Positions 41,565-51,318 of a stretch of DNA of 64,000 nucleotides are shown here, one piece after another. Origin of the DNA: Aestuariispira insulae (GTDB lineage Bacteria > Pseudomonadota > Alphaproteobacteria > UBA8366 > Aestuariispiraceae); the NCBI RefSeq assembly GCF_003385955.1, contig NZ_QRDW01000006.1, positions 124,001 to 188,000 of the forward strand, read 5' to 3'. Numbering within the stretch: position 1 is the first letter of the stretch; each line of letters starts with the position of its first letter. The translations under genes were made by a program, and so were the position numbers. The notes below the pieces were generated by a model, which had not been told where the DNA came from, ran no database searches, and was given only the letters and a program-made list of their open reading frames with translations.

Positions 41565-44108
41565 TCACACTTTGGCTGTCTGGATTCGGCCGCTGGCCAA
41601 TGCTTCCATCACCGCGTCCTTCGGCCCGTCCGCCACCACCCGGCCACCATCCATGACGATCAAGCGGTCCACCAGGCTGAGCAGGGAACCGCGATGGGTC
41701 ACCATGATCAGGGTCTTGCCAGTCAGGATCGTGCCCAGCCGGGCCTTGAAACGGCTTTCGGACGTGTTGTCCATGGAGCTGGTCGGCTCATCAAACAACA
41801 GGATTGGCGGATCGGCCAGCAGGGCGCGTGCCACGGCCACCGCCTGGCGCTGACCGCCCGACAGATTGGCCCCGCGTTCGCCCACGGGCATATCCAAGCC
41901 CATGGGATGCTTGGAAGCAAATTCATCCACACCGGCAATGCGGGACGCCCGTAAAATTGCCGCATCATCGGCATAGGGCATGCCCAGCGCGATATTTTCC
42001 TTCACTGACCCGAAGAAGAGATAAGAATCCTGTGGCACGGTGCCGATATTGCGGCGCAGATCCGCCGGATCCACCTGTCGGGTATCGGTGCCGTCAATCA
42101 TGACCGATCCCTCAGTCGGGTCATGCAGTCCCATGATCAGACGTTCAACCGTGCTTTTCCCCGATCCGATCCGGCCGATAATCCCGATTTTTTCACCCGC
42201 CTCGATATTGAAGCTGACATCGGTCAATGCCTGGGTCTGGGCATCGGGATAGCCGAAGGAGACATTCTTGAATTCAATATGGCCGGCAAAATTCGGCCGG
42301 GTCACGAAATTGCGCCCCTGGGGCCGCTCGACCGGAATCTGCATCATGTCATTCAGGCCGGACAAAGCCTGCTTCGCCTGATGGAACCGGGTCGCGATCG
42401 CCGCTACCTGGCCAAGTGGCGCCAGCGCGCGGCCCGACAGGATGGTACAGGCCACCAGCGCGCCCACGGTCATCTCGCCTTCCTGGATCTGATAAACCCC
42501 GATCACAACAACACCAACGGTCACGAACTGCATGGCGGCACCGGAGAAATTCATCGCCGCCTGCGCCCATCTGGTCGACAGCATGGAGGATTTCGCGGTC
42601 TTGTTGACAAAAACCTCCCAGGCGCGCTGCATCTTACTTTCCGCCGCGGTCAATTTGATGGTTTCAATACCGGTGATGGCCTCTACCAAGATCGCGTGTT
42701 TCTGCTGGCTTTCCCGCTGGGTTTCCTTGACCACACGCTGCATCGGCACCTGCATGATCAGGCCGACCACAACCACCATGAAGACCACCGCCGCCGGCAC
42801 GGCAACGATATACCCGTTGCCGATGACATATACGATCGCCAGGAACAGAAAGATGAAGGGAAGATCGATCAGGGCGGTCAGGGTGCTGGAAGTGAAGAAA
42901 TCCCGGAGGCTTTCAAATTCCCGCATGGAGTTGGCCAGGGCCCCCGCCGATTGCGGGCGATGGGCCATTTTCATGCCCAGCATCTGCTGGAACAATCGTG
43001 CCGCGATCCGCGTATCCGCCGTCTTGCCCGCCACATCCACCAGATAGCCGCGCAGCAGTTTCAGAACAAAATCAAACGTAAAGACAATGCCGACCCCGGC
43101 GGCCAGCACCCAAAGGGTTTCTTCCGCGAAATTGGGCACCACCCGGTCATAGACATTCATCACAAAGAGCGGGCTGGCGATGGCAAAGGAGTTGATCACC
43201 AGAGCCGCCACAATCACTTCGATATAAAGCGGCCAGGAGGCAAAAACCGTTCCCCAAAACCACCCTTTGGGATCGGCGATTTTTGTATCTTCCGCCCGGG
43301 TGTCATAAATGAATTCCGGCCGTGCAAAAAGCGAATAGCCGATATATTCCCGCTGCAGTTCGTCAAAGGCGACCACCTGGCTGCCTGATCCCATTTCCGG
43401 CAGAATGATCGTGGCTTTCTGGCCGGCGGAAATCTGGGTCAGCACCGCCGCCCTCTGACCGGACAGCAGAATCACACAAGGCAGGGCCAATCGGGTGATG
43501 TTGGTAAGCTCCCGGCGTTGCAACTTTGCGGAAATGCCCGCACGCTCCGCGGCCCGGACAAACAGATCCGGTGTCAGGTGGCCTTCATCCATCGGCAAAC
43601 CGGAGGTGAGCGCATCGGATGAGATCGGCCGGTCAAGCAGCGAACAAAGGATCGTCAAACAACCCAAAAGTGGATCATCATTAAGCCCAGGCTGCGGCTT
43701 TACCTGCCAACTGGGGCCTTTTTCCCGGTCGGTTTTACCCGTCTCATCGGATTTCTGGTCTTCCGGATCTTGCGGAACCCGCTTCGTTTCCGTCTGTCCG
43801 ATCCCGGTATCAGCCTTGTTTTCATCCGTCACGCCTGCCGGTTTTGGCACGGCAAGCAGGTCCCTTGGCCCTTTTCCGGCATTGGCATCATTGGCAGCAG
43901 GCGGGGTGTTGAGCAGACCGTCGCCCTCAGTTTTCGGGCGGCCATGGGGTCTGTCCCCGACGCCCGCCGGCTGGCCTTTTACAGCGGAATCCGTTGATTT
44001 TTCAGACTCTTTCGCCCCTTTCCGGCCATCGGCCATAGCCGATGTCACGGAATTCAGCACTTCCGCCAATTTCCTGGCCTCTTCCTGAGGTGACTTGCTT
44101 TCGCTCAC
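41565..44108 (-). CDS. Type I secretion ABC exporter with C39-like domain (LapB type)
   Basis: The 847-residue protein has a long disordered, charged N-terminus (residues 1-140, rich in Lys, Asp, Pro), a peptidase C39-like domain (about 142-270) whose active cysteine motif is replaced (DDPLLGCLTILCSLL), six helices (about 295-560) and an ATPase domain: Walker A GRIGSGKST, signature NLSGGQRQAVAVARAL, Walker B ILLFDEPTSSMD. A degenerate C39 domain is typical of LapB/RaxB-like exporters of RTX adhesins that hold the substrate without cleaving it. The long N-terminal extension is unusual. It exports the adhesin encoded just upstream at 44300. Confidence 0.95.
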   Translation of the reverse strand: MSESKSPQEEARKLAEVLNSVTSAMADGRKGAKESEKSTDSAVKGQPAGVGDRPHGRPKTEGDGLLNTPPAANDANAGKGPRDLLAVPKPAGVTDENKADTGIGQTETKRVPQDPEDQKSDETGKTDREKGPSWQVKPQPGLNDDPLLGCLTILCSLLDRPISSDALTSGLPMDEGHLTPDLFVRAAERAGISAKLQRRELTNITRLALPCVILLSGQRAAVLTQISAGQKATIILPEMGSGSQVVAFDELQREYIGYSLFARPEFIYDTRAEDTKIADPKGWFWGTVFASWPLYIEVIVAALVINSFAIASPLFVMNVYDRVVPNFAEETLWVLAAGVGIVFTFDFVLKLLRGYLVDVAGKTADTRIAARLFQQMLGMKMAHRPQSAGALANSMREFESLRDFFTSSTLTALIDLPFIFLFLAIVYVIGNGYIVAVPAAVVFMVVVVGLIMQVPMQRVVKETQRESQQKHAILVEAITGIETIKLTAAESKMQRAWEVFVNKTAKSSMLSTRWAQAAMNFSGAAMQFVTVGVVVIGVYQIQEGEMTVGALVACTILSGRALAPLGQVAAIATRFHQAKQALSGLNDMMQIPVERPQGRNFVTRPNFAGHIEFKNVSFGYPDAQTQALTDVSFNIEAGEKIGIIGRIGSGKSTVERLIMGLHDPTEGSVMIDGTDTRQVDPADLRRNIGTVPQDSYLFFGSVKENIALGMPYADDAAILRASRIAGVDEFASKHPMGLDMPVGERGANLSGGQRQAVAVARALLADPPILLFDEPTSSMDNTSESRFKARLGTILTGKTLIMVTHRGSLLSLVDRLIVMDGGRVVADGPKDAVMEALASGRIQTAKV

Positions 44109-44233
44109 TTTTTACTTTCCGCGACTTACTGAAACAGCCATTGTTTGATTAAGAATATAGGGGAACTGCCGCAATAAGCCAAAGTAAAACAAAGAAAAGC
44201 TGTTGAAATAATAATACAGGCTCTCCGCCCTTA

Positions 44234-44267
44234 AAAAAACTGTGGCGGCCCCCGAGGGAGCCGCCAC
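44234..44267 (-). terminator. Terminator after the adhesin gene
   Basis: GTGGCGGC (44242-44249) pairs with GCCGCCAC (44260-44267). On the minus strand, TTTTTTT follows (44234-44240 in plus coordinates). It lies 33 bases after the adhesin stop, ahead of the exporter genes. Confidence 0.85.
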
Positions 44268-44299
44268 CTACCGACGAACGGTCTGGTCTGAGGGGCAGT

Positions 44300-47200
44300 T
44301 TAGACAGGTTGCTCGTCGGAATTCTCACTCAATTTCAAATCTGGCTCGCTGGGTGCCACCAGCACGATCCCCGCATCCTGCGGGGCAGGCGCCGCTGTGG
44401 CACCGTCAAAAAGGTCATCGCGCAGCGATAGCAATTCATCCGCATTCAAGGTTCCATTATCATCACTGTCCGCATCAAAATTGGCGATGTTGCCGTCTTG
44501 GCCGAGCTCACTGGCATCCACACCGATCAACTTGATCGCTTCACCGTCATCACCAAGCTTGATGATGGTGTCCTGGCCGTCAGCAATGAATGTCATATCC
44601 TCACGGTCATAACCGCTGATCACCAATTGATCGATACCCAGCTCAAAATCATGGATCGTATCCACACCATCGCCTTCCCGGAAGAAGAAGACATCCTGTT
44701 CCCCATCTCCCGGGACCGTGATTTCAATGTCATCCAGTTGGCTGTCATACCCCTGTGCACCGGTCGCGGAGGCTACCGGCTGCCAGCCGCCGTTGCCGTC
44801 CGGCTGTTCCAGCTGATAGACCGCCCCCGCGCCATGGCCATCCAACAACAGGTATAGCTGTTCTCCTGGGGCGACCGTGACGTCACGCGATCCTGCCTCC
44901 CAGGTGAAGATATCATCACTGCCGGCGTCCCAGCGGATACGGAAACTCTCACTGCCGCCCTGGTTAAAAAGGCTCAGAACCTGCCCCGCCGGCAATCCGC
45001 CATCCGTCAAAACGCCGTGGGATTCAATGGCCGTGTCAACACCATCGACAGACACCTGCCCCACACTGGCTTCACCCCGTTCCGCCAGGCGCTCGGTCAC
45101 GGATAGCTCACGGCCCCCGACCTCACCGCCCCAGAGCTGATCCCCGCCGACGATTTGGGAAAGGGAGGTATCGTAATCCACATCCAGAACGGCATCATTG
45201 AAATCAAGGTCTCCGCCACCTTTAAGATCTTCGAATCCTATCCTGCCATCGTCACCGATCCGCGCGTGGATGATGCCATCCGGATTCATTTCGGACCCGC
45301 CGGAGAAATAAGCCGGATTGCCCGTGCCTTTCAGGGGAACGCCGTCATGGGTTACCTCCCACTGGCCTTTGTTATTCTCGGCAAAACCGACGTCATCTCC
45401 ATCTTCCAGGCCCTTATTCTTCCGCCCCCCGTTAGGCACCAGGAAAAAGCCGATCCGCGCCGGGTCAACCCCGTCCAGGGCAATCGTCGCCACCGATCCA
45501 ATCGGGGTCTGATGCAGGTTTGCCCAGATGACTTCGCCGACAACCGGCTCACCTGCTTCATTCATCAGGTAATAGCCGACCGTGTTGCTGTAGCCTGCGG
45601 ATGCGCCCGGATAGGTCAGGGTCAGCCCATTGACAAAAGAAGCCTCACCCTTGTCCCCCAATTCGATCGAACCGGCATCACCAGACCCCATGATCCAATC
45701 ATTGCCGTTGCCGCCAGACAACAAATCATCCCCGTCCGTGCCCTCGACAATATTATCCGGTGTCAAATCAATCCAGATGGTGGCAGCGCCAACCGCCTGA
45801 CTGTCTCCATCATGGGATGTTGCGGAAACAGTCAGCTCGAAATCCTGATCGATGGTTGCGGGCACATTCAACCGCAAGCCCCCCAGGTCATCCTCCGTCA
45901 CGGTCCAACTGCCATCAGCATTCTGGCTGCCGGCCGACAAGGCGGCCCCTTCCGGCAACCCGCCGATGACAATCGCGCCAAGGCTCTCAGAACCGTCAAG
46001 ATCCGTGAGCCCCACCATCAGGTCGATCGGATAGGAAAGCCCGCCGTCCATCGGATCGAGAAGGGTCGCTTCCACCCGTTCGACCACATAATCACTGGTG
46101 TCATTGCCTTGGACCGTGCCGTTGGAATAGGTACCACTGGCCCGGAATATAATCTGATCAAAACCGTTGCCGTCATCCGCGCGCAGATCCAGTTCTGCCC
46201 GGTTGCCTTTGCCGCCTGAGAATTCACCGCCGCCGACCGGCGCCCCCTCACGGAACAATTCATAACTGCCGGCTTCATGGCCACCCCGGCCGCCCTCATT
46301 CTGGAACAGTCGGCCAATGGTCACCGCCGCGGCTGCAACCGCCTGATCAAAATTGACCAGCAATTCCTCAGAGACATCATGGCCTAGGTCATAACCCAAT
46401 TGTCCGTCCGGCCCGGCATTGCTGCCCTCGGGCGCAAAACCATTGCGCTCAGGGTTCAGATGATCTGCACTGGCATCGCTGAGCGTGCCATCCGGCGTGA
46501 CAATTCTGCCCAGCACTTCGAAACCCGCGTCGGTCGCCAAATAGTTGTTCTGGGTGATCGTCACAGAGACAGGATCAATCGAAATGTCGCTCGGCATCCC
46601 AACCGACAACGTAACAAGCGGGGCATCGGCAACGGGATTGACCTCAATATTGCCGCCGGCCGATACGGTCTCGCGGCCATCGGTCACATCATAGGTCAGA
46701 TGAACATTGCCGCTAAAATCCGCATCCGGGGTATAGGTCCAGGTCCCATCCCCATTATCGGTGATTGATCCGCTGCTCACCGCCAGATTTTCAACCAGCA
46801 ACGTATCCCCATCCGCATCGGAGATGATGGACAACAATGTATCACTGTCGAGGATGATACTGTTATCCTCAGCCGTTTCGAAGGAAAGATCACCAGAAAC
46901 GGTCGGGGCCACATTGAGATCCACCTCCAAAGTGACTTCCCGGCTGGCTGTGGTGCCATCTTCCGAAGCCATCGCCTTAACGGTCAGGTCAAAATCATCG
47001 GTCACACCCGGTTGAACCCGAAGCTCAAGCCCGTCCAGGTCATTAGGTCCCAGCGACCAGCTGCCATCTGCATTCCGGGTGCCGGCAGAAAGTGCCACCC
47101 CTTCCGGCAAGCCCTCCAGTTGAAACGTCAGTTCCTCGGATCCATCCAGATCCGTCAGCGCGGCCTCAATCTCAAGCGGATAACCGGTGCCGCCAGCCCA

Positions 47201-48988
47201 GGGATCAAGGAGGCTGGCCTGAATGTCGGTGATCACATAATCACTGGCGTCATCGACACCCACCTGGCCGTTGTAATAGGTTCCCCAAGCGGAAAAGACG
47301 ATCTGATCAAAGCCCTGCCCATCATCAGCCGTTAACACCCTGGAACGCTCACCGTTGATATTGCCGTAGAAATCACCGCTGCCCACCAGAAGCCCATCAC
47401 GATACAGCTCAAAATGCGCCATTTCGTGGGTACCATATCCGGCTACGTTCAAATTCAGTTGGGCAACTGACACAATGGCATCCGAAACCAAATGATCGAA
47501 GTTAATCTGCAACTGCTCGGACAGGTTATGATCAAGGCTGTATCCCAACTGGCCGTCGTCGCCAGCATTGGGCCCGCTGGTCGCAAAACCACCCCCATGG
47601 GCGGCCACATGATCCGCCGAGGGATCACTCAGGGTACCATCGGCATCAACAATCCGGCCCAACACCGTATAACCGCTGCCCGAGGCAAAATTGCCCTGGT
47701 TGATCGAGAGCGAATCCGTTCCCCCCTCAATCGTTGTGCCTTCACCCAGTTGCGCTACCAAATCAGGTTGGTCGGCAATACCAGAAACGACAATATCACT
47801 GGCACCAGCCGTCCGGGCGATCCCGTCCGTGATCTCATAGGTTAGATTGACAGTGCCGCTAAAATCCTGTCCTGGTGTGAAAGTCCAGGTGCCATCACCG
47901 TTATCTGTGAGGGTCCCGCTATCCGTTGCCAGATTGTCAATCGATAGTCCATCGCCATCAATATCGTTGGCTGAGGCCAGGATTTGCGCCTCCGCGATGA
48001 TCAGGGAATGATCTTCCTGACCGGTTAAATGGATGCTGGATACTTCCGGCGCATCATTGGTTCCGGTGATGGTGACCTCCACCGTTTCCGTCACCGCGGC
48101 CCCTGCAACCCGGACCTGAAAGGTCTCTGTGACAGTTTCACCCTGCTTGAGCTGCTGTACCGTCAGCAGATCATTATCCAGATCATAAGACCACGCCCCG
48201 TCGGCGCCGATCGTGAAGCTGCCATAACTGCCGTCAATCGTTCCGGGCTGGAAAAGATTTGAGCCACTGACCGTTAATTGATGACTATCGGTCAGTTGCA
48301 GATCTTCCATCACAGCCGCCAACATTTCACCGGTTATGACCGGCAGATCATCACCATCATTGGGATCTCCCTCCGGCAGGTCCGGAAGGCTACCACCGTC
48401 ATCCGGCAGGTTGGGCACCCGTCCCAACGGCTCAAATTCCCGCGGCAGCGCCCCCGGCAGAGGCAAACCACGGCCGCCGGCCAGCTCGTTGACCGGAAAA
48501 CCGCCACCCAGATCAAAGCCCCCTTCACCGAATTTCAGCGTATCGGCATAATTGGTGACCGGTGCGGCATAGCCTTCACCGGCTTCCGTCTCGACCCCTT
48601 CCAACACTTCCGCCAATGCATCGATGATCCCGAAATCCTCGAGAAGCTGATCCGCTGTCATGAGATTGCCATCCGGCAACAGCAAGACAGGGGGCTGATC
48701 GGAGAAGGCAGCATCAATCATGGAGCTGAAAATAATCCGGGAACCATCGGCAAACTGCAGAATGATATCATTCTCAGTCTGCGTTATCTCAGCTTCCTCC
48801 AGATTGAAACCGAGCTTCAAAGGCTGGCCGGGCGCGATCAGATAGCGGTCCTGCGCGCCTGCTTCCGGCCGATCAACAAAAATAGTACGCGCCTCCAATT
48901 CGGCACGGTTTTCCGTCCCGATTTCGAAAGGCGCTTCCCTTGGCGGCATCGTCTCCAGGGACGTATCAATGTCTTTGGTATCAACCAT
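44300..48988 (-). CDS. Giant type I secreted Ca-binding adhesin
   Basis: The 1562-residue acidic protein has a non-repetitive N-terminal module (1-150), a VCBS repeat (about 240-330), cadherin-like blocks with NGDGTWTFTP and NGDGTWTYTPDADFSG, and a duplicated ~235-residue module (see repeats). One RTX stretch, EGTDGDDLLSGGNGNDWIMG, binds calcium. A DUF4114 domain follows (RIGFEDLKGGGDLDFND), then the C-terminal secretion region: GVDTIHDFELGIDQLVISG, an EF-hand-like DADSDDNGTLNADE, and the end. The secretion signal at the C-terminus and the flanking TolC, exporter and HlyD genes make type I export sure. I see no LapG cleavage motif (TAAG) near the N-terminus, so cell-surface retention by LapD control is not supported. 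The start may be ATG 48988 or GTG 48991. Confidence 0.93.
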   Translation of the reverse strand: MVDTKDIDTSLETMPPREAPFEIGTENRAELEARTIFVDRPEAGAQDRYLIAPGQPLKLGFNLEEAEITQTENDIILQFADGSRIIFSSMIDAAFSDQPPVLLLPDGNLMTADQLLEDFGIIDALAEVLEGVETEAGEGYAAPVTNYADTLKFGEGGFDLGGGFPVNELAGGRGLPLPGALPREFEPLGRVPNLPDDGGSLPDLPEGDPNDGDDLPVITGEMLAAVMEDLQLTDSHQLTVSGSNLFQPGTIDGSYGSFTIGADGAWSYDLDNDLLTVQQLKQGETVTETFQVRVAGAAVTETVEVTITGTNDAPEVSSIHLTGQEDHSLIIAEAQILASANDIDGDGLSIDNLATDSGTLTDNGDGTWTFTPGQDFSGTVNLTYEITDGIARTAGASDIVVSGIADQPDLVAQLGEGTTIEGGTDSLSINQGNFASGSGYTVLGRIVDADGTLSDPSADHVAAHGGGFATSGPNAGDDGQLGYSLDHNLSEQLQINFDHLVSDAIVSVAQLNLNVAGYGTHEMAHFELYRDGLLVGSGDFYGNINGERSRVLTADDGQGFDQIVFSAWGTYYNGQVGVDDASDYVITDIQASLLDPWAGGTGYPLEIEAALTDLDGSEELTFQLEGLPEGVALSAGTRNADGSWSLGPNDLDGLELRVQPGVTDDFDLTVKAMASEDGTTASREVTLEVDLNVAPTVSGDLSFETAEDNSIILDSDTLLSIISDADGDTLLVENLAVSSGSITDNGDGTWTYTPDADFSGNVHLTYDVTDGRETVSAGGNIEVNPVADAPLVTLSVGMPSDISIDPVSVTITQNNYLATDAGFEVLGRIVTPDGTLSDASADHLNPERNGFAPEGSNAGPDGQLGYDLGHDVSEELLVNFDQAVAAAAVTIGRLFQNEGGRGGHEAGSYELFREGAPVGGGEFSGGKGNRAELDLRADDGNGFDQIIFRASGTYSNGTVQGNDTSDYVVERVEATLLDPMDGGLSYPIDLMVGLTDLDGSESLGAIVIGGLPEGAALSAGSQNADGSWTVTEDDLGGLRLNVPATIDQDFELTVSATSHDGDSQAVGAATIWIDLTPDNIVEGTDGDDLLSGGNGNDWIMGSGDAGSIELGDKGEASFVNGLTLTYPGASAGYSNTVGYYLMNEAGEPVVGEVIWANLHQTPIGSVATIALDGVDPARIGFFLVPNGGRKNKGLEDGDDVGFAENNKGQWEVTHDGVPLKGTGNPAYFSGGSEMNPDGIIHARIGDDGRIGFEDLKGGGDLDFNDAVLDVDYDTSLSQIVGGDQLWGGEVGGRELSVTERLAERGEASVGQVSVDGVDTAIESHGVLTDGGLPAGQVLSLFNQGGSESFRIRWDAGSDDIFTWEAGSRDVTVAPGEQLYLLLDGHGAGAVYQLEQPDGNGGWQPVASATGAQGYDSQLDDIEITVPGDGEQDVFFFREGDGVDTIHDFELGIDQLVISGYDREDMTFIADGQDTIIKLGDDGEAIKLIGVDASELGQDGNIANFDADSDDNGTLNADELLSLRDDLFDGATAAPAPQDAGIVLVAPSEPDLKLSENSDEQPV
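45865..46575 (-). repeat. Adhesin internal module, copy 2
   Basis: This copy encodes a ~235-residue module that begins QNNYLATDAGFEVLGRIV, includes SYELFREGAPVGGGEF and NGFDQIIFRASGTYSNG, and ends GLPEGAALSAGSQNADGSW. Copy 1 (47010-47715) has the same order of motifs. The two are related but diverged at the protein level, so the duplication is old. Bounds are approximate. Confidence 0.7.
47010..47715 (-). repeat. Adhesin internal module, copy 1
   Basis: The module begins NQGNFASGSGYTVLGRIV, has HFELYRDGLLVGSGDF and QGFDQIVFSAWGTYYNG, and ends GLPEGVALSAGTRNADGSW. It matches copy 2 (45865-46575) throughout. The shared core resembles a lectin-like beta-sandwich; no family name is certain. Bounds are approximate. 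Confidence 0.7.
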
Positions 48989-49221
48989 CACGCGGTAACA
49001 ATCCGTTATCCGGAGCCCATCAACTGGTCAGCTTAATCATTGAGCAAAACAGGGGCTTCGGGTTCGACAAGGTGATGGATAGCATATCCCCCCTACAAAC
49101 AACACAATAATTTCATAAAATTTTAAGTATATTTTAGAATTATTTTATATATACAGGCAAAAGGTTAGGTCCTGTGTTCACAGGAAACGGCTACACGCAA
49201 GCTGTTAAACAAATGCCCTAA

Positions 49222-51318
49222 TCAGGATGGGTCTTCGCCAATGACCTCGAAATCTGGCAATTCCTGAAACATCCCATAGGGTAATTCGGCCCGGACCGTT
49301 AAAATTGTCGGTCGGCCCCCCTCTGAGGCATCAGCCCCTGAAGCGCGAACAGGCAATGGCTTGGGCTGCTCTAGTCCATAGGGGGCGATCGGCTGGACAG
49401 CCCCCAAACTGTAGGGTGACGATTGGGCCGAGGTGAAAGCGGCACCGGCCAGGGATTGGTCCGGACGGATCAAAGACGCCTCCGGCGGCAGCATATCCTG
49501 ATTGGGGTCGAGAATTTCCAGCTCCGGCTGGACAGGCGCCACCGGATTGGAAGCAGGCGCCGGAGCATTCAATCCGGGAACGGACGGGTCAATCAGGTCC
49601 CCCTCCCCTTCATCCAAAAATGCGTCCGGATCAAGAATTTCGCTTTCCGGACTCAACAGATCCAATTCAGGATCAAGAAGGTCCGCGTCAGGGTCCAGAA
49701 TCTCGGCATTCGGATCCAGAAGGTCCGCACCAGGGTCCAAAACATCATTTTCCGGACCGAGCAGATCCGCATTGGGATCAAGAAACTCGGCATTGGGGTC
49801 AAGAATGTCAGCACCCGGATCAAGAATTTCGGCATTTGGATCCAGGATATCCGCATCCGGATCCAGCAGTCCCTCGACCTCACCACCCGGCTCCGGTCGC
49901 AAAGAAGGATCAACCGATACAGGCGTGATAGGATCCAGCGGCACATCAGCCTCAGCCACCGGCTCCACATTCAACACGCTGAGCAGGATGCCACATTGGC
50001 TGAGGATCCGATAAACCGCGAAGATCTCGAGATATTGGGTCGTGACAAGGTTCCCCTTGGACAAGAACAGCTCGTTTTCGGCATCCAGCAACTCAAGTAG
50101 GTTGCGTCCGCCCAGATCAAACTGCCGCCGATATGTTTCGCTGACGGTTGCATTGGCGTCGACTTCCCGCTGCTGGACGGCAGCACGTTCGCGCGCACTG
50201 TCCAAAGCATTCCAAGCCAGCCGCATCTCTTCTTCCGAGACCCGCAAAACCCTGTTGTAACGCTGGCGGGCCTCGGCAATGCGTGCAATGAATTCGTTGC
50301 GCCGATTGATATCCGCGCCGCCATTATAGAGGTTATAATTCATCGTCAGCAAAGCAGAGGCATCATAATCACCGCCCCGTGTACCATCCACGTTCCGGCT
50401 TGCATTGCCCGCCAATTCAAAGCTGAGTGTCGGCCAAAAGCTGCTATTGGTGCCCCGATAATCCTGCAGCGCCGTATCCAGATCTGCCTTGGTCACCGAG
50501 ATGCTTGGATTATTGCTCAAAACCAGTCCAATGGCCGCTTCCAAATTCTTCGGCAGTGCCCAGGCCGGCGGGTCCGGTCGGACAATGCCCTTGGGCCGCT
50601 CACCAACGATGCGGGAATAAGTGGTATCGGCATCGCGAAGGCGTGACTGTGCCTCCTGCAGGGTTGCCTGGGCGGATGCCAGCCTGGAACGGGCTTGCTG
50701 CACATCGGCAACGGTGGCCGCACCACCTTGCGCCTTTCGTTCAACCAAGGACACATTGCGTTCATTTAGCGAGACATTCACCTCCGCCAGCTCGGTCAAC
50801 TCCCGCTGGCGCAGCGCTTCGAGATAGGCCTCGATGGCATCCAGGCCGATCTGACCAGAGGTTTCCCGGACCCGGCGGGAGGCAGACACCAGGCGGCTTT
50901 GCTGGCGGGCGACCGCAGAATCCGTTGCATAGCCATCAAACAGCATTTGCGAGAGCGTCAGGCCCATTTCATACCGCGGCAGCCCGACATATCGCTTACC
51001 GTCATTTTGATCTGCGGCGGCACGGGTCGTGGTGTCATTGGTCCATTGATAGCCGGTGGAAGATGTGACATCGACGCTAGGCCGGTATCCTGCCCTGGCC
51101 TGCTCCAATTCATACCCGACGGCACGCTGGTTTTCCGCGACAATCCCGACATCCGGGTTCGTTTGCAATGCCGTCCGGACAGCTTCTTCAATGGAAGTGG
51201 CCCAGGCCGCATCCCCGCCGGCCAGCAGCCCCATTATCGGCACAAGCATCACCGTTCGCTGTCCCCGCTTTACGGGTACAACGGCGGTTTGCCGCAGAAA
51301 TCGCGCCAATATCGTCAT
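49222..51318 (-). CDS. tolC: TolC-family outer membrane channel with heptapeptide-repeat extension
   Basis: The 698-residue protein has a signal peptide (LVPIMGLLAGGDAAWA), two TolC halves (about residues 45-460; MGLTLSQMLFDGYATDSAVA and MNYNLYNGGADINRRNEF are the two hairpin motifs) and a 200-residue C-terminal tail not present in standard TolC. The tail opens with twelve 7-residue repeats of the form LDPxAxx (residues 485-568), then a Pro-rich stretch and an AELPYGMFQELPDFEV ending. It gives the outer-membrane exit for the adhesin secretion system. ATG at 51318 has a poor ribosome site; ATG at 51249 would leave a shorter signal peptide. Gene order suggests it is the first gene of the secretion block. 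Confidence 0.92.
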   Translation of the reverse strand: MTILARFLRQTAVVPVKRGQRTVMLVPIMGLLAGGDAAWATSIEEAVRTALQTNPDVGIVAENQRAVGYELEQARAGYRPSVDVTSSTGYQWTNDTTTRAAADQNDGKRYVGLPRYEMGLTLSQMLFDGYATDSAVARQQSRLVSASRRVRETSGQIGLDAIEAYLEALRQRELTELAEVNVSLNERNVSLVERKAQGGAATVADVQQARSRLASAQATLQEAQSRLRDADTTYSRIVGERPKGIVRPDPPAWALPKNLEAAIGLVLSNNPSISVTKADLDTALQDYRGTNSSFWPTLSFELAGNASRNVDGTRGGDYDASALLTMNYNLYNGGADINRRNEFIARIAEARQRYNRVLRVSEEEMRLAWNALDSARERAAVQQREVDANATVSETYRRQFDLGGRNLLELLDAENELFLSKGNLVTTQYLEIFAVYRILSQCGILLSVLNVEPVAEADVPLDPITPVSVDPSLRPEPGGEVEGLLDPDADILDPNAEILDPGADILDPNAEFLDPNADLLGPENDVLDPGADLLDPNAEILDPDADLLDPELDLLSPESEILDPDAFLDEGEGDLIDPSVPGLNAPAPASNPVAPVQPELEILDPNQDMLPPEASLIRPDQSLAGAAFTSAQSSPYSLGAVQPIAPYGLEQPKPLPVRASGADASEGGRPTILTVRAELPYGMFQELPDFEVIGEDPS
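49615..49866 (-). repeat. Twelve 21-base repeats encoding LDPxAxx heptapeptides
   Basis: In the TolC-like tail, twelve units of exactly seven codons follow without a break: LDPDADI, LDPNAEI, LDPGADI, LDPNAEF, LDPNADL, LGPENDV, LDPGADL, LDPNAEI, LDPDADL, LDPELDL, LSPESEI, LDPDAFL. The Asp/Glu-rich pattern with fixed leucine-Asp-Pro could bind calcium or form a rod; the third-base variation indicates selection on protein sequence. Confidence 0.9.

Noticed and set aside
42123-43388. 421-codon plus-strand frame antisense to the ABC exporter.
   Set aside because: It is a shadow of the true gene, whose ATPase and membrane motifs are complete.
45155-46219. 354-codon plus-strand frame antisense to the adhesin.
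   Set aside because: No start site, no domain; the adhesin frame is continuous over it.
49615-49866. Regular 21-base repeats considered as a CRISPR-like array.
   Set aside because: Units are contiguous without spacers, vary at third bases and translate into a continuous heptapeptide pattern.
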